A DNA stretch of 64,000 bases, from positions 310,001 through 374,000 of the forward strand of contig NZ_JROZ02000001.1 of the NCBI RefSeq assembly GCF_000765665.2, read 5' to 3'. The notes beneath the pieces were generated by a model. The model ran no database searches. It was given only the letters and a program-made list of their open reading frames with translations, and was not told where the DNA came from. This stretch comes from Helicobacter sp. MIT 05-5293. GTDB taxonomy: Bacteria; Campylobacterota; Campylobacteria; Campylobacterales; Helicobacteraceae. Shown piece after piece: positions 37,002 to 46,304 of the stretch; the first letter of the stretch is position 1; every line of letters begins with the position of its first letter. The translations under genes were made by a program, and so were the position numbers.

Positions 37002-39815
37002 CTATGCTTTATAAACTTTAACTGCACATTTTTTGAAGTCAGTTTGCTTTGAAATCGGACAAGTCGCATCAAGGCAAACTTTATTGATAAATACATTTTC
37101 ATCAAACCAAGGCACATAAATAAGCCCTTTTGGAGGACGATTGCGCCCACGCAAGTCAAGCTTTGCTTTCACTTTGCCTCGTCTGGATTCTATCCATACG
37201 GCTTGATTTTGCTCAAAGTTATATGCTTTAGCATCTTCTGGGTGCATATAGCAGAGTGCTTCAGGCACAGCGCGATAAAGTTCAGGCACACGCATTGTCA
37301 TTGTGCCGCTATGCCAATGTTCCAAAACTCTTCCTGTGCAAAGCCATAATGGGTATTGTTTATCAGGCATTTCGCAAGGGTCCATATAAGGGCGTAAGAA
37401 AATCTTTGCTTTGTTGTCAATACTCATTTTTTCTTCGCTTGGAGCGTTCAAAGATCCAGCAGGCATACTTTTGCCTTGATTCCCATAGAAAGCGAAAGCC
37501 TTGCCATTGCCAAGTTTTTGAGCGTAGAAATCATATTTTGCATTGAATCTCCATTGTGTTTCTTTACCATTGACTACAGGCCAACGCAAACCTCTTACGC
37601 GGTGATAAGTATCAAAATCAGCCAAATCGTGCGCGTGTCCTACGCCAAATTTACGATATTCTTCCCAAAGATATTTATGGACAAAGAATCCATAGCCTTT
37701 GAATGGTTGTCCATTTTCACCCTCGACATTACGATAATCTCCAAATACTTCGGTGTTGAATTGGTTTTTAAGCATCGCATCATCACTACCAAAAGCTTTT
37801 GCGCTTTGGTTTGCAAATAAAACATCAAAAAGTGTATCGTCTTCTTTGTAGCCCATAGCTTTAGCAGATTCTAAAACAGGTTTAAGATCAAGTTCGGGAT
37901 ATTCTTTATTCCATACCTCACTTAGTTTGAAACGTTTGGAGAATTCCATCATTTGCCAAATATCCGTCATTGCTTCGCCCGGAGCGACAACTTGCTGTTT
38001 CCAATGTTGTGTTCTTCGCTCGGCATTGCCATAAGCTCCCCATTTTTCATAAATCATTGCAGTAGGCAAAATCAAATCCGCGACTTTAGCACTCACACCC
38101 GGATAACACTCGCTTACCACGATAAAATTATCCAACTCTCTTGCTGCAGCAATCCAATGATTTGCATTAGCAGTATTTTGCCATGGATTATTGACATGCA
38201 CCCATGCCCATTTCACTTTAGAATCTTCTAAGTCTCGCATAATTTTTAGGAAAGGCGCACCGATTTTACCATTGAGTGTGCCAGCGGGTAGATTCCATAT
38301 CGTTTCTGTAATCTCTCGGTGTTTGGGATTTGCCACAAGCATATCGGCAGGAAGTCTGTGTGCAAATGTCCCGACTTCTCTTGCTGTCCCGCACGCGCTT
38401 GGTTGTCCTGTGAGCGAAAATGCTCCATTACCGGGTTGAGCTTGTTTGCCTAAAAGCATATGCACCATATAGCTTTGCTCATTGACCCATGTCCCTCTTT
38501 GATGCTGATTCATACCCATTGTCCAGAAGCTTACAATTTTGCGATTTTTGTCAATATAATAATCAGCAAGGGCTTGAAGTTTTTGTTTGAAAGATTCTAT
38601 ACTTTCATCGGGATTGCCTTTGGCAAGATTAGCTACAAAATCAAGTGTGTAGGGTTCTAAACCTTTTTTGAAGTCTTCAAAACTGATGCCCCAATGGTTG
38701 CCAGCTGCTCCAGCTTTGTCCATTTTCATCATATCACCGCTTTTGATGCCAAGATATTGCAAGGTGATACCCTCATCATCACTGACTTTTTTTTCAACTT
38801 CTTTAGCGACAATTTCTTTTTCTTCAGGCTTGAATTTAGGGTGGTTAGGATTATTTCGCATACCATAGCCAATATTAACAAAACCCGTGCTAAAGACGCA
38901 ATTGTCTTGCACAAATTTTGTATCGACTGCATTGCGTTTAATGATCTCACGCGCAATATAGTTCCAAATCGCAAGATCAGTGTGAGGCTTAAAAATAATT
39001 TCAATATCTGCCAAATCCGAAGTTCTATTTGTATAGGTAGAAAGATTAATGATTTTGACATTGTTATTGCTAAGCTTTCTGTCTGTTACGCGACTCCAAA
39101 GCACAGGGTGCATTTCAGCCATATTCGCTCCCCAAGTAACGATGGTATCAGTGAGTTCGATGTCATCATAGCAACCTGCAGGTTCATCAATACCAAAAGT
39201 TTCTATGAATGCAACCACCGCACTTGCCATACAATGTCGTGCATTAGGATCGATATTATTACTTCTGAATCCTCCTTTGATGAGTTTGACAGCCGCATAA
39301 CCTTCTTGCACGGTGTATTGTCCAGAGCCAAATACGCCAATACCGGTTGGTCCAAGCTCATTGTAGGCTTTTTTGAAATGTTTTTCCATTTCATCGAATG
39401 CTCTTTTCCAGCTTACGGGCGCAAATTTTCCTTTTTTGTCAAATTCTCCTTGACTATTAACGCGCAAAAGTGGTTTAGTGAGGCGGTCTGCTCCATACAT
39501 AATCTTGGCACAAAAATAACCCTTGATGCAATTAAGCCCTCGATTGACAGGTGCTTCAGGATCACCTTTAATCGCAACGATTTTGCTTTGTCCATTGGCA
39601 TCTTTTTGTGTAGCTATCATAATACCACAGCCTGTCCCACAGAATCTACATACACTTTTATCCCATTTCCATTGTTTTTGTGCGTCTTGTGCTTGAGCAC
39701 TCATCATACTCGGTATGCTCAAACCAACACTTGCTGCCGCTGAAGCTGCCGCTGCACTTTTTAGAAATTCACGGCGTGAGAGAGTAGGCTCTTTGCCTTC
39801 CATTTTAATTGTCAT
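37002..39815 (-). CDS. napA: Periplasmic nitrate reductase catalytic subunit NapA
   Basis: NapA reduces nitrate to nitrite using a bis-MGD molybdenum centre and one [4Fe-4S] cluster. A Tat signal ([13 protein letters not shown], residues 13-25) is followed by the cluster cysteines C56, C59, C63 and C96 and the molybdenum ligand Cys195 in ARHCMASAV. There is Cys, not selenocysteine, at the active site. The 937 residues match NapA of the class. AGGAGG lies just before the start. The promoter is FNR-like (see 39880-39921). Confidence 0.97.
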   Translation of the reverse strand: MTIKMEGKEPTLSRREFLKSAAAASAAASVGLSIPSMMSAQAQDAQKQWKWDKSVCRFCGTGCGIMIATQKDANGQSKIVAIKGDPEAPVNRGLNCIKGYFCAKIMYGADRLTKPLLRVNSQGEFDKKGKFAPVSWKRAFDEMEKHFKKAYNELGPTGIGVFGSGQYTVQEGYAAVKLIKGGFRSNNIDPNARHCMASAVVAFIETFGIDEPAGCYDDIELTDTIVTWGANMAEMHPVLWSRVTDRKLSNNNVKIINLSTYTNRTSDLADIEIIFKPHTDLAIWNYIAREIIKRNAVDTKFVQDNCVFSTGFVNIGYGMRNNPNHPKFKPEEKEIVAKEVEKKVSDDEGITLQYLGIKSGDMMKMDKAGAAGNHWGISFEDFKKGLEPYTLDFVANLAKGNPDESIESFKQKLQALADYYIDKNRKIVSFWTMGMNQHQRGTWVNEQSYMVHMLLGKQAQPGNGAFSLTGQPSACGTAREVGTFAHRLPADMLVANPKHREITETIWNLPAGTLNGKIGAPFLKIMRDLEDSKVKWAWVHVNNPWQNTANANHWIAAARELDNFIVVSECYPGVSAKVADLILPTAMIYEKWGAYGNAERRTQHWKQQVVAPGEAMTDIWQMMEFSKRFKLSEVWNKEYPELDLKPVLESAKAMGYKEDDTLFDVLFANQSAKAFGSDDAMLKNQFNTEVFGDYRNVEGENGQPFKGYGFFVHKYLWEEYRKFGVGHAHDLADFDTYHRVRGLRWPVVNGKETQWRFNAKYDFYAQKLGNGKAFAFYGNQGKSMPAGSLNAPSEEKMSIDNKAKIFLRPYMDPCEMPDKQYPLWLCTGRVLEHWHSGTMTMRVPELYRAVPEALCYMHPEDAKAYNFEQNQAVWIESRRGKVKAKLDLRGRNRPPKGLIYVPWFDENVFINKVCLDATCPISKQTDFKKCAVKVYKA

Positions 39816-39879
39816 AATACCTCCTAGATACAGAATCAGCTTTTACATTCGAAATTCTCATTTTCAAATGATTGTGTGA

Positions 39880-39921
39880 ATTATGAATTCATTCCCGATT
39901 TGATTAATTGATGATTATCAA
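39880..39921 (-). promoter_or_regulatory. napA promoter with perfect FNR-type box
   Basis: TTGATGATTATCAA at 39908-39921 is an exact TTGAT-N4-ATCAA, the consensus of FNR in the CRP/FNR family. On the minus strand, CATAAT at 39880-39885 has its centre 32 bp from the box centre, exactly what a class II activator site at -41.5 requires. Transcription would start near 39873, leaving a leader of about 57 nt to napA. Control by a CRP/FNR protein under low oxygen is inferred. Confidence 0.72.
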
Positions 39922-39959
39922 TTGAAGTCAAACTTTTATTTACCTTTTTTTAAAAACCA

Positions 39960-39977
39960 ATATATTAATTAATATAT
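39960..39977. repeat. 18-bp AT-only palindrome
   Basis: ATATATTAATTAATATAT is a perfect palindrome in the napA/gph intergenic region, about 30 bp before the gph -10. It may be an AT-rich upstream element or an operator, or may be chance in AT-rich DNA. Confidence 0.4.
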
Positions 39978-40006
39978 ATTTAGTCATAATTTTCTGTTGC
40001 AAAGGT

Positions 40007-40012
40007 TATAAT
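40007..40012 (+). promoter_or_regulatory. Probable gph promoter
   Basis: GGTTATAATTG gives a perfect -10 TATAAT, 35 bp before the likely gph start. The upstream DNA is AT-rich, without an evident -35. Confidence 0.5.
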
Positions 40013-40046
40013 TGCACTTTTATTGAATCTGCAAAGGTATGTATTT

Positions 40047-40727
40047 ATGGGAGAAAAAAGCAAAAAAACAGGGATTATTTTATTTGATTTGGACGGGACA
40101 TTGATTGATTCTACTGCTGCCATTTATGCGAGTTTTTGTGAGGCATTTGAGAGAATGGGAGAAAATCCGCCGTCTTTAGAATCTGTAAAATCATGTATAG
40201 GGCATACTTTAGAGGATATGTTTTTACAAAATAATGTGCCAAGTGGGCTTGTTAGTGAGTATGTGGAACATTATAGAAAACATTATCGCTTGATGATGGA
40301 GGAGGGCACAAAGCTTCTTGATGGCGTTAAAGATGCGATTGAAAGAGCGTATGAAATGGCATATTTGGGTGTAGTAACCACTAAGAGAGGAGATTTTTCT
40401 CGTATTTTACTTGATAGGTTTGGTGTGGGGAAATATTTTGATACGATGATTGGTATAGAATCTGTAGATTATCCCAAGCCAAATGCCCAGCCGATTCTTA
40501 AAGCAATCCATGCAATAGAATCTCAACACGGAATAATACAACCAGAGAGAATCTTTATGGTGGGGGATACACCTTTGGATTTGATTGCTGCAAAAAATGC
40601 CAAGATTCAGAGTGTGGGTGTATTGTGTGGGTATGGGAAAGCGACAGATATGCGAGATTTGACACCTTTTCTTTGTGAGCATGTGCTTGATGCTGTGGAT
40701 TGCATCGCCCAAAGATTGAAAATTTAA
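40047..40727 (+). CDS. gph: HAD-family phosphatase, phosphoglycolate phosphatase-like
   Basis: The 226-residue protein has HAD motif I LFDLDGTLIDST, motif II VVTTKRGD, the Lys region YPKPNAQP and motif III MVGDTPLDLIAAKNA, with a helical cap after motif I. It probably dephosphorylates 2-phosphoglycolate or a similar small sugar phosphate; HAD substrates cannot be told from sequence. The ATG at 40047 with AAAGG upstream is preferred over the in-frame TTG at 40023. Confidence 0.85.
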   Translation: MGEKSKKTGIILFDLDGTLIDSTAAIYASFCEAFERMGENPPSLESVKSCIGHTLEDMFLQNNVPSGLVSEYVEHYRKHYRLMMEEGTKLLDGVKDAIERAYEMAYLGVVTTKRGDFSRILLDRFGVGKYFDTMIGIESVDYPKPNAQPILKAIHAIESQHGIIQPERIFMVGDTPLDLIAAKNAKIQSVGVLCGYGKATDMRDLTPFLCEHVLDAVDCIAQRLKI

Positions 40728-40814
40728 CCCTTTTGTTATGTTAGTTTGGTTATGATAGGCAAGATAAAATGCAGTTTGATAATAAATTGAGAATCAAAAA
40801 TGGAGTAAGGTCTA

Positions 40815-41306
40815 ATGATTAAAGAACCAATGACAAATTATGGGTATGAAAAATTGTGTGCAGAATTAAAGAATCTTAAAGAAGTAGAGCGTCCTAAAAT
40901 TGTGGTAGAGATTGATGTAGCACGTAGTCATGGGGATTTGAAAGAAAATGCTGAATACCATGCAGCACGAGAAAAACAAGCATTTATTGAAGCGCGTATT
41001 AATGAATTAGGCGTAATGCTTGCCAATGCACAAGTAATTGACCCTTCGACTTTATCCCATGATAAAGTGAGCTTTGGTTCAAGTGTCAAAATACTTAATT
41101 TGGATACAGATAAAGAATTTATCTATACATTGGTAGGTTCAATGGAAAGCAATCCTTCCAAAGGGCTTATTTCTGTCTCTTCGCCTATCGCTAAATCATT
41201 AATTGGTAAATCTCAAGGCGATGAAATTACGATTGAACTCCCCAATGGTGAAAATGAATTTGAGATTCTTGAAGTATTTTATAAAGATATTGTTTTTGAA
41301 GATTGA
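40815..41306 (+). CDS. greA: Transcription elongation factor GreA
   Basis: GreA rescues backtracked RNA polymerase by stimulating transcript cleavage. The N-terminal coiled coil has the acidic tip DVARSHGDLKENAEYHAAREKQ in outline, and the C-terminal FKBP-like domain ends ITIELPNGENEFEILEV. The length of 163 is usual. GGAGTAAGG precedes the start. Confidence 0.96.
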   Translation: MIKEPMTNYGYEKLCAELKNLKEVERPKIVVEIDVARSHGDLKENAEYHAAREKQAFIEARINELGVMLANAQVIDPSTLSHDKVSFGSSVKILNLDTDKEFIYTLVGSMESNPSKGLISVSSPIAKSLIGKSQGDEITIELPNGENEFEILEVFYKDIVFED

Positions 41307-41341
41307 CAATTGGCATTGAGATTTAAGACAAGGGTAAATTG

Positions 41342-41812
41342 ATGAAAATCAGAATTAAAAAACTTCATAAAGATGCTATTATCCCAACTTATCAAACACC
41401 ACAAGCAGCAGGGTTTGATTTGCATGCTCTTGAGAGTAGTGTGATTAAAGCAGGGGAGAGGGCATTGGTCCAGACAGGATTAGCCTTTGAGATTGATGAG
41501 GGTTATGAAGTGCAGGTGCGCCCACGAAGTGGATTAGCCTTAAAGCATGGAATCAGTGTCTTAAACACACCCGGCACCGTCGATAGTGATTATCGTGGAG
41601 AAATTAAAGTGATATTAATCAATCATTCTTGTGAGGATTTTACGATTCAAAAAGGCGATAGAATCGCGCAGGGTGTTGTGTGTTTGGTGTATCAAGCAGA
41701 GTTTGAAGAAGTGCAAATATTGGCAGAAAGTGTGCGTGGTGAGGGTGGATTTGGTTCTTCAGGTTTGGCACAAGAAGGCGCGTATCATACCAAAAAAGCT
41801 GATAAAATATAA
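41342..41812 (+). CDS. dut: dUTP diphosphatase
   Basis: Dut hydrolyses dUTP to dUMP and pyrophosphate. Motifs are [37 protein letters not shown] in two conserved parts, and the P-loop-like [11 protein letters not shown]. The protein of 156 residues has a short extra tail of about 12 residues ([10 protein letters not shown]). The ATG after TTG at 41339 is taken as the start. Confidence 0.95.
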   Translation: MKIRIKKLHKDAIIPTYQTPQAAGFDLHALESSVIKAGERALVQTGLAFEIDEGYEVQVRPRSGLALKHGISVLNTPGTVDSDYRGEIKVILINHSCEDFTIQKGDRIAQGVVCLVYQAEFEEVQILAESVRGEGGFGSSGLAQEGAYHTKKADKI

Positions 41813-41835
41813 GATAATTTTTTAAGGAGAATAAA

Positions 41836-42447
41836 GTGAGTTTAAAACAGAATCTAAAAACTATTAAACAAGAATTTGACCAAGATGAAAAAATGCTTGA
41901 GAATGCGTTTCGATTGGAGATTCTTGCTAGACGTTATCGCCGTTATTTGATTGCGATAGCTGTGATTTTAGTCGCTATAGGAGTGTGGTATGGTGTGAGC
42001 CATTACTTGAAAGCACAACATACACATCAAGCGACTGCGGCATACGCCAAACTTCTTGAAGATTCTACCGATAGTGAGGCTCTTAAGGCATTAGAGAAAG
42101 CAAGTGTTGAGCTGTATGATTTATATCGTTATAGTAATGCAAATGAAGATGAGGTTTTTCAAAGTTTAACACATTCTAAAAACGAGCTTGTGCGGATTCT
42201 AGCGACTTATGAGTTGGCTTCTATTGAAGCAGGAAAGGCAGACAAAGAGGGTAAGCTTAATACGGCAAATCTTGATGCAACGCCTAACTATCCGTTAAAA
42301 GATTTTGCGCTTTTGCAAGAGGCATTTTTGCTTTTTAATCATCATCAAGCTCAAAATGCTAGAGATAAACTTTTATTAGTCTCGCAACCTTCGATTTTGC
42401 AGGAAGAAGTTGATAATTTAAGACATTATCAAATATTTGAAAAATAA
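41836..42447 (+). CDS. Membrane-anchored TPR protein, YfgM-like
   Basis: The 203-residue protein has a charged cytoplasmic start (about 1-33), one membrane helix (34-56, YLIAIAVILVAIGVWYGV) and a helical periplasmic part resembling the TPR_21 domain of YfgM, which partners PpiD at the Sec translocon. GTG is the start, with AAGGAG upstream. It directly precedes a BamB-like lipoprotein gene; the yfgM-bamB order also occurs in enterobacteria, which supports the call. Similarity is inferred from layout. Confidence 0.65.
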   Translation: MSLKQNLKTIKQEFDQDEKMLENAFRLEILARRYRRYLIAIAVILVAIGVWYGVSHYLKAQHTHQATAAYAKLLEDSTDSEALKALEKASVELYDLYRYSNANEDEVFQSLTHSKNELVRILATYELASIEAGKADKEGKLNTANLDATPNYPLKDFALLQEAFLLFNHHQAQNARDKLLLVSQPSILQEEVDNLRHYQIFEK

Positions 42448-42482
42448 ACAGAGAATTATTGTATTTTGTATGAGGAATATCA

Positions 42483-43493
42483 ATGAATAGATTGATTATA
42501 TTGCGCAATGTGATGGTTGTATCAATATGTATAATGATATGGGGTTGTAGCTCTAAAAAGCATTTTGAGCCACCATTAGTGAGTGGAGAAATGGTTTTTG
42601 ATGGGAAGCTTTCTAGTGCGATTGAAAGCACTTCAAGAGAGGGAGCAGTTTTAGCTGATCAAACATTGATCAGTTTTCAAGAAGGTATTACATCTCTTGT
42701 GTTGGAAAAAGATTATAAGTTTCTTTCACAAGATGAGCATTATTTTTTATTTCAAAAACAATGCAAAGATCTTTTGATTGTTGATGCAAATAATAAAAAT
42801 ATTCAGACCATTCCCTATGATCAATGTGTGCTTTCAGCGAGATTGCAAGGCGATAAGATTGCTATGGTGTTGATTGATAATACATTAGTGTATTATAATG
42901 TGAAAGATTCTCAAACGATTTTTTCACAAAAATATGCCCCTGTGATAGCGATTAATTCTTATCTTGCTTCGCCGTATATTTCTTCTGAATATATCGTTTA
43001 TCCTGATTTAGAGGGTAAAGTGCTTGTGTATAGTATTGCTCAAAATAAAATCATTAAAGATATTTTAGTGAGCAGTGATAAATTTTTTAACAATGTGATT
43101 TATCTTTATACACAGAACAATTACCTTGTAGCAGCGACTTCTAAACGCGTAAGTGTGGTGATAGATAATAGAAGTTTTAAATACGATATTGATTTGCGTG
43201 ATGTGTTGTTTTATAAAAATAATATCTATGTCTTGAGCATAGAAGGTGAGATTATCGAAATGGATCATACACTGAATCCTTTGCGCCGTGTAAAGCTACC
43301 TTTTGCTATTTTGAGTGGTATTGTGATACAGGATAATAAGCTTTATACGCTTGAAAAAGGTGGCTATGTGATTGAGCTTGATTTGGCGGATTTTGTGCCT
43401 AAAGTGTATAGAAGTAAGCTTAAAAAACATAAGGGTATGTTCTACAATCAAGATACGATCTTTTATGATAGGGTATTTAAAAGGTTTCAATGA
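42483..43493 (+). CDS. BamB-like beta-propeller lipoprotein
   Basis: The 336-residue protein has a lipobox IWGC with Cys near residue 22 and then repeated beta-rich blades (for example LVLEKDYKFLSQDEHYFLF, IVYPDLEGKVLVYSIAQNKI, IYVLSIEGEIIEMDHTLNPL, LYTLEKGGYVIELDL). This matches a BamB/PQQ-like propeller, an accessory part of the outer-membrane protein insertion machine. No YxxxD-type PQQ motif is clear, so the assignment rests on layout and on the YfgM-like neighbour. It overlaps coaX by 4 nt. Confidence 0.6.
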   Translation: MNRLIILRNVMVVSICIMIWGCSSKKHFEPPLVSGEMVFDGKLSSAIESTSREGAVLADQTLISFQEGITSLVLEKDYKFLSQDEHYFLFQKQCKDLLIVDANNKNIQTIPYDQCVLSARLQGDKIAMVLIDNTLVYYNVKDSQTIFSQKYAPVIAINSYLASPYISSEYIVYPDLEGKVLVYSIAQNKIIKDILVSSDKFFNNVIYLYTQNNYLVAATSKRVSVVIDNRSFKYDIDLRDVLFYKNNIYVLSIEGEIIEMDHTLNPLRRVKLPFAILSGIVIQDNKLYTLEKGGYVIELDLADFVPKVYRSKLKKHKGMFYNQDTIFYDRVFKRFQ

Positions 43494-44113
43494 TGCTTTT
43501 ATGTGATGTGGGCAATACTTTTTTGCATTTTTATCATAAAGGTAAGATTTGGAAAGAAAAGCCTTATGCTCTTACATCTAAAAGGGAGAGTCTTCCTATT
43601 TACTATATCAGCGTGAATGAACGCTATGAACGATGTCTTTTAGCTTCACACAGTCATTGTGTGAATATTGCTCCTTATATTGAGGTAGATACAAGCTATC
43701 AAGGGCTAGGCATAGATAGAAAAGCTGCTTGTAAGGCAATTGATGATGGGGTGATTATTGATGCGGGTAGTGCGATTACGATTGATGTGATGCAGCAAGG
43801 AATCCATATAGGGGGTTATATTATGCCCGGTTTGGGGGCGTATAAGATGATGTTTAAAGAGATTTCTAAAGTGCTTGATATTGAGATAGAGCCAGGTGTG
43901 GATCTTTCAAGGTTGCCTCAAAATACAAAAGACGCACTAAGCTTTGGAGCGATTAAAAGTATTATTTTGATGATTAAAAATACTTCACGCACAAAGAAGA
44001 TTTATTTTACAGGAGGCGATGGGAAATTTTTCGCAAGGTTTTTTGAAAATGCAATCTATGACAATACCTTAGTTTTTAAGGGTATGCAAAGTGCGTTGTC
44101 AAAACATATTTAA
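43490..44113 (+). CDS. coaX: Type III pantothenate kinase
   Basis: CoaX phosphorylates pantothenate, the first step of coenzyme A synthesis. The ASKHA-fold start is LLCDVGNTFLHF, the substrate region is YQGLGIDRKAACKA, and DAGSAITIDVMQQGIHIGGYIMPGL is the central catalytic part. The 207 residues are short but typical of this group (H. pylori CoaX is of similar size). Confidence 0.93.
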   Translation: MMLLCDVGNTFLHFYHKGKIWKEKPYALTSKRESLPIYYISVNERYERCLLASHSHCVNIAPYIEVDTSYQGLGIDRKAACKAIDDGVIIDAGSAITIDVMQQGIHIGGYIMPGLGAYKMMFKEISKVLDIEIEPGVDLSRLPQNTKDALSFGAIKSIILMIKNTSRTKKIYFTGGDGKFFARFFENAIYDNTLVFKGMQSALSKHI

Positions 44114-44149
44114 TAAGAAAGAATAAAATTCAAAAAAAGGAGGTGATAG

Positions 44150-44758
44150 ATGATTAAGGTTGCATTGCCTAAGGGGCGTATAGCCAAAGAAAGTTTGGCA
44201 TTGTTTGAAAAAGTGTATGCAAAAAAATTTGTGTTTGATGACCGAAAATTGATTTTACAACAAGATGATTTTATTTTTATGCTCGTGCGTAGTCAAGATG
44301 TGCCAACTTATGTGCATTATCAAGCTGCAGATATTGGAATCGTAGGACGCGATGTGATTGAAGAGCAGCAGGTTGATCTCGTGAAGTTGCTTGATTTAAA
44401 GATTGGCAAATGCAAGGTTGTTGTAGGTTCTCAAGAAGGCAAAGGCATTGATTATCAAAAGCCTCAAATAAAGATTGCCACAAAAATGCCAAATATTACG
44501 CGAAAGTATTTTGCGACTAAAGCCGTAGCAATTGAAGCCTTAAAACTTTATGGTTCAATTGAGCTTGCGCCATTGGTAGGGCTTAGTGATGGCATCGTGG
44601 ATATTGTCGAGACGGGAGCTACGATGAAGCAAAATCATCTCAAGATTGATGAAGTGATTATGGAATCTAGTGCATTTTTGGTCGCAAATCAGCATAGTTT
44701 TTATGAGAAAAAAGCTTTGATTCTGGATATTTATCAAAAGTTACAGGAGGTGATATGA
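44150..44758 (+). CDS. hisG: ATP phosphoribosyltransferase, short form
   Basis: HisG joins ATP and PRPP in the first step of histidine synthesis. It starts VALPKGRIAKESLALF, contains DIGIVGRDVIEE and ends in the PRPP-binding DGIVDIVETGATMKQNHL. At 202 residues it is the short form, which lacks the regulatory domain and needs HisZ elsewhere in the genome. AAGGAGGTGAT gives a very strong ribosome site. H. pylori lacks histidine synthesis. Confidence 0.95.
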   Translation: MIKVALPKGRIAKESLALFEKVYAKKFVFDDRKLILQQDDFIFMLVRSQDVPTYVHYQAADIGIVGRDVIEEQQVDLVKLLDLKIGKCKVVVGSQEGKGIDYQKPQIKIATKMPNITRKYFATKAVAIEALKLYGSIELAPLVGLSDGIVDIVETGATMKQNHLKIDEVIMESSAFLVANQHSFYEKKALILDIYQKLQEVI

Positions 44759-45096
44759 GAATCTTGTGCATACTCGCTTTTTTATGCTTGAATATCGCTT
44801 TGTGCAATGAATGGGTGATGTTTAGTGATGGTAAAGATACTTATATCTATAATGCTAAAAGCGGAGAAATTTATATTCGTCATTCAATGGGAAAAGCAAA
44901 TTATGAAGATGTCTTTGTCAAAATGCCACGAGGAGCACAACCTAGTGAAATAAAAACTGGCAGATTCTCACAAAATAACACCTCAAATTCTTCTAATACA
45001 TCTTTGTCTGTGAATACTGATAATGACAGAATCAAGCAAATGCAACTTGATGCGATTAAAAAATCTCAAGAAATGCTTAATAGTGCGCTTGAATGA
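44755..45096 (+). CDS. Small exported protein, unknown function
   Basis: The 113-residue protein has a signal peptide (about 1-18, cleavage after ALC-N or similar) and a mature part WVMFSDGKDTYIYNAKSGEIYIR followed by a Ser/Asn-rich linker and a C-terminal helix (RIKQMQLDAIKKSQEML). I do not recognise it. Its start overlaps the hisG stop by 4 nt, so it is expressed with hisG. Confidence 0.65.
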   Translation: MRILCILAFLCLNIALCNEWVMFSDGKDTYIYNAKSGEIYIRHSMGKANYEDVFVKMPRGAQPSEIKTGRFSQNNTSNSSNTSLSVNTDNDRIKQMQLDAIKKSQEMLNSALE

Positions 45097-45098
45097 AA

Positions 45099-45133
45099 GC
45101 AGAATTTTGCCTGCAAAAAATGGCAGATTCTGC
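45099..45133. terminator. Inverted repeat between convergent genes
   Basis: GCAGAAT at 45099-45105 and ATTCTGC at 45127-45133 form a perfect 7-bp inverted repeat between the small exported-protein gene and the convergent ygjP-like gene. A second GCAGATTCT follows at about 45137. It could be a weak bidirectional terminator; no T run follows. Confidence 0.4.
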
Positions 45134-45169
45134 AATGCAGATTCTTGACACTTGTAAAATATGCAGAAT

Positions 45170-45793
45170 TTAGGAAAGCTTTTGCAACAGCTCTAAATAA
45201 AGTTTAGCCTCTTTGCGTAGTTGTGCGCGATAATCTTTAGCGTGCAGACAATGTTTGGTTACTAAATGCCAAAAGTCTTGCGAATGGTTTTTGTGATGAA
45301 TATGCGCAAGCTCATGAATAATGACATAATCAATAAGATGATAAGGAGCAAACACAAGCATTAGTGAAAAAAATAAACGATTATCATAAGTGCAGCTTCC
45401 AAATTTTGAGCAGGCATTGGTGATTTTTATATGTTGAAAATCCAGATTCATTGTGTTGGCAAGCTCTTGAGTGCGAGGAGCAATGTAGGTGTATAAAAGC
45501 TCTTTAAAGGCATTTTTTTGGAGTGGATAAGATAATGTCGCAATATCTTGCCATTGTCCAAAGATGAGAATCTGATGAGTATGCAAGAGAATCTCATCAG
45601 ATAGGTCTTGATGATTTTTAGAGATTTTAGCAAGCGTTTTGTCAATCCATTTTTGATGATACTCAATGAATGCTTGCGTGTGATAAGATGAGAAATGAAG
45701 AGGCACACTGACGATAATTTTTTGAGATGTTTTGATAGTGATGCGCGGATTTTTAATCGGTTTTTTGAAAATTTGTAAGGAGGGTTTTAACAT
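45170..45793 (-). CDS. YgjP-like M48-type metallopeptidase domain protein
   Basis: The 207-residue protein has the HExxH zinc site in YVIIHELAHIHHKNHSQDFW and the preceding CSKFGSCTYDNRLFFSLML, which match the YgjP/DUF45 family. Members are annotated as metal-dependent hydrolases or UTP pyrophosphatases, and function is uncertain. The start MLKPSLQIF at 45793 is chosen because earlier codons up to 45916 run into rplI on the other strand. Confidence 0.8.
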   Translation of the reverse strand: MLKPSLQIFKKPIKNPRITIKTSQKIIVSVPLHFSSYHTQAFIEYHQKWIDKTLAKISKNHQDLSDEILLHTHQILIFGQWQDIATLSYPLQKNAFKELLYTYIAPRTQELANTMNLDFQHIKITNACSKFGSCTYDNRLFFSLMLVFAPYHLIDYVIIHELAHIHHKNHSQDFWHLVTKHCLHAKDYRAQLRKEAKLYLELLQKLS

Positions 45794-45851
45794 AATATTG
45801 CCACTTTTAGTTATAATTTCGAGATTATAATCATAACAAAATGGAGAAAAT

Positions 45852-46301
45852 ATGAAAGTCCTACTTTTAGAAAATGTGCAAGGGCTTGGCAAGAAGGGTG
45901 AGATTGTAGAAGTCAAAGACGGCTATGGGCAAAATTTTCTGATTGCTAAGGGCAAGGCACAGCATGCAACGAATGAAGTGATTAACAAATATAAGGCTCA
46001 AGTCAGAAAACAGCAAGAGATTGAGGCATTAGAAATCGCCGAATTGCATCAAATGAAAAATGTCCTTGAGCAATTAATGCTCGTATTGCATAAAAAAGTG
46101 GGCGCAAATGATACGCTTTTTGGTTCAATCACAAAAGAAGAAATTGCCGCAGAGATTGAAAAACAAACCAAGATGAAGATTGATAAAAAACATCTTGAGA
46201 TTCCCGTTGCGATAAAACATTTGGGTCAATTTCAAGTGCTTATTAAATTAGGACATGGTATTCATACAACCCTCAATGTGGAAGTAAAGGCGCAAGGATA
46301 G
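45852..46301 (+). CDS. rplI: Ribosomal protein L9
   Basis: This is a large-subunit protein with two globular domains joined by a long helix. The start MKVLLLENVQGLGKKGEIVEVKDGYGQNFL in outline and the C-terminal domain fit the 149-residue family. It heads the rplI-hslV-hslU-era-csd6 run known in H. pylori. Confidence 0.96.
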   Translation: MKVLLLENVQGLGKKGEIVEVKDGYGQNFLIAKGKAQHATNEVINKYKAQVRKQQEIEALEIAELHQMKNVLEQLMLVLHKKVGANDTLFGSITKEEIAAEIEKQTKMKIDKKHLEIPVAIKHLGQFQVLIKLGHGIHTTLNVEVKAQG

Positions 46302-46304
46302 TAA

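Noticed and set aside
38694-39743. 349-residue plus-strand ORF opposite napA
   Set aside because: It lies wholly antisense to napA, whose product has all NapA motifs. The antisense product is an arbitrary mix without family features.
37002-39815. NapA as a selenoprotein matching the tRNA-Sec
   Set aside because: The molybdenum ligand is Cys195 (in ARHCMASAV), and the frame has no internal TGA.
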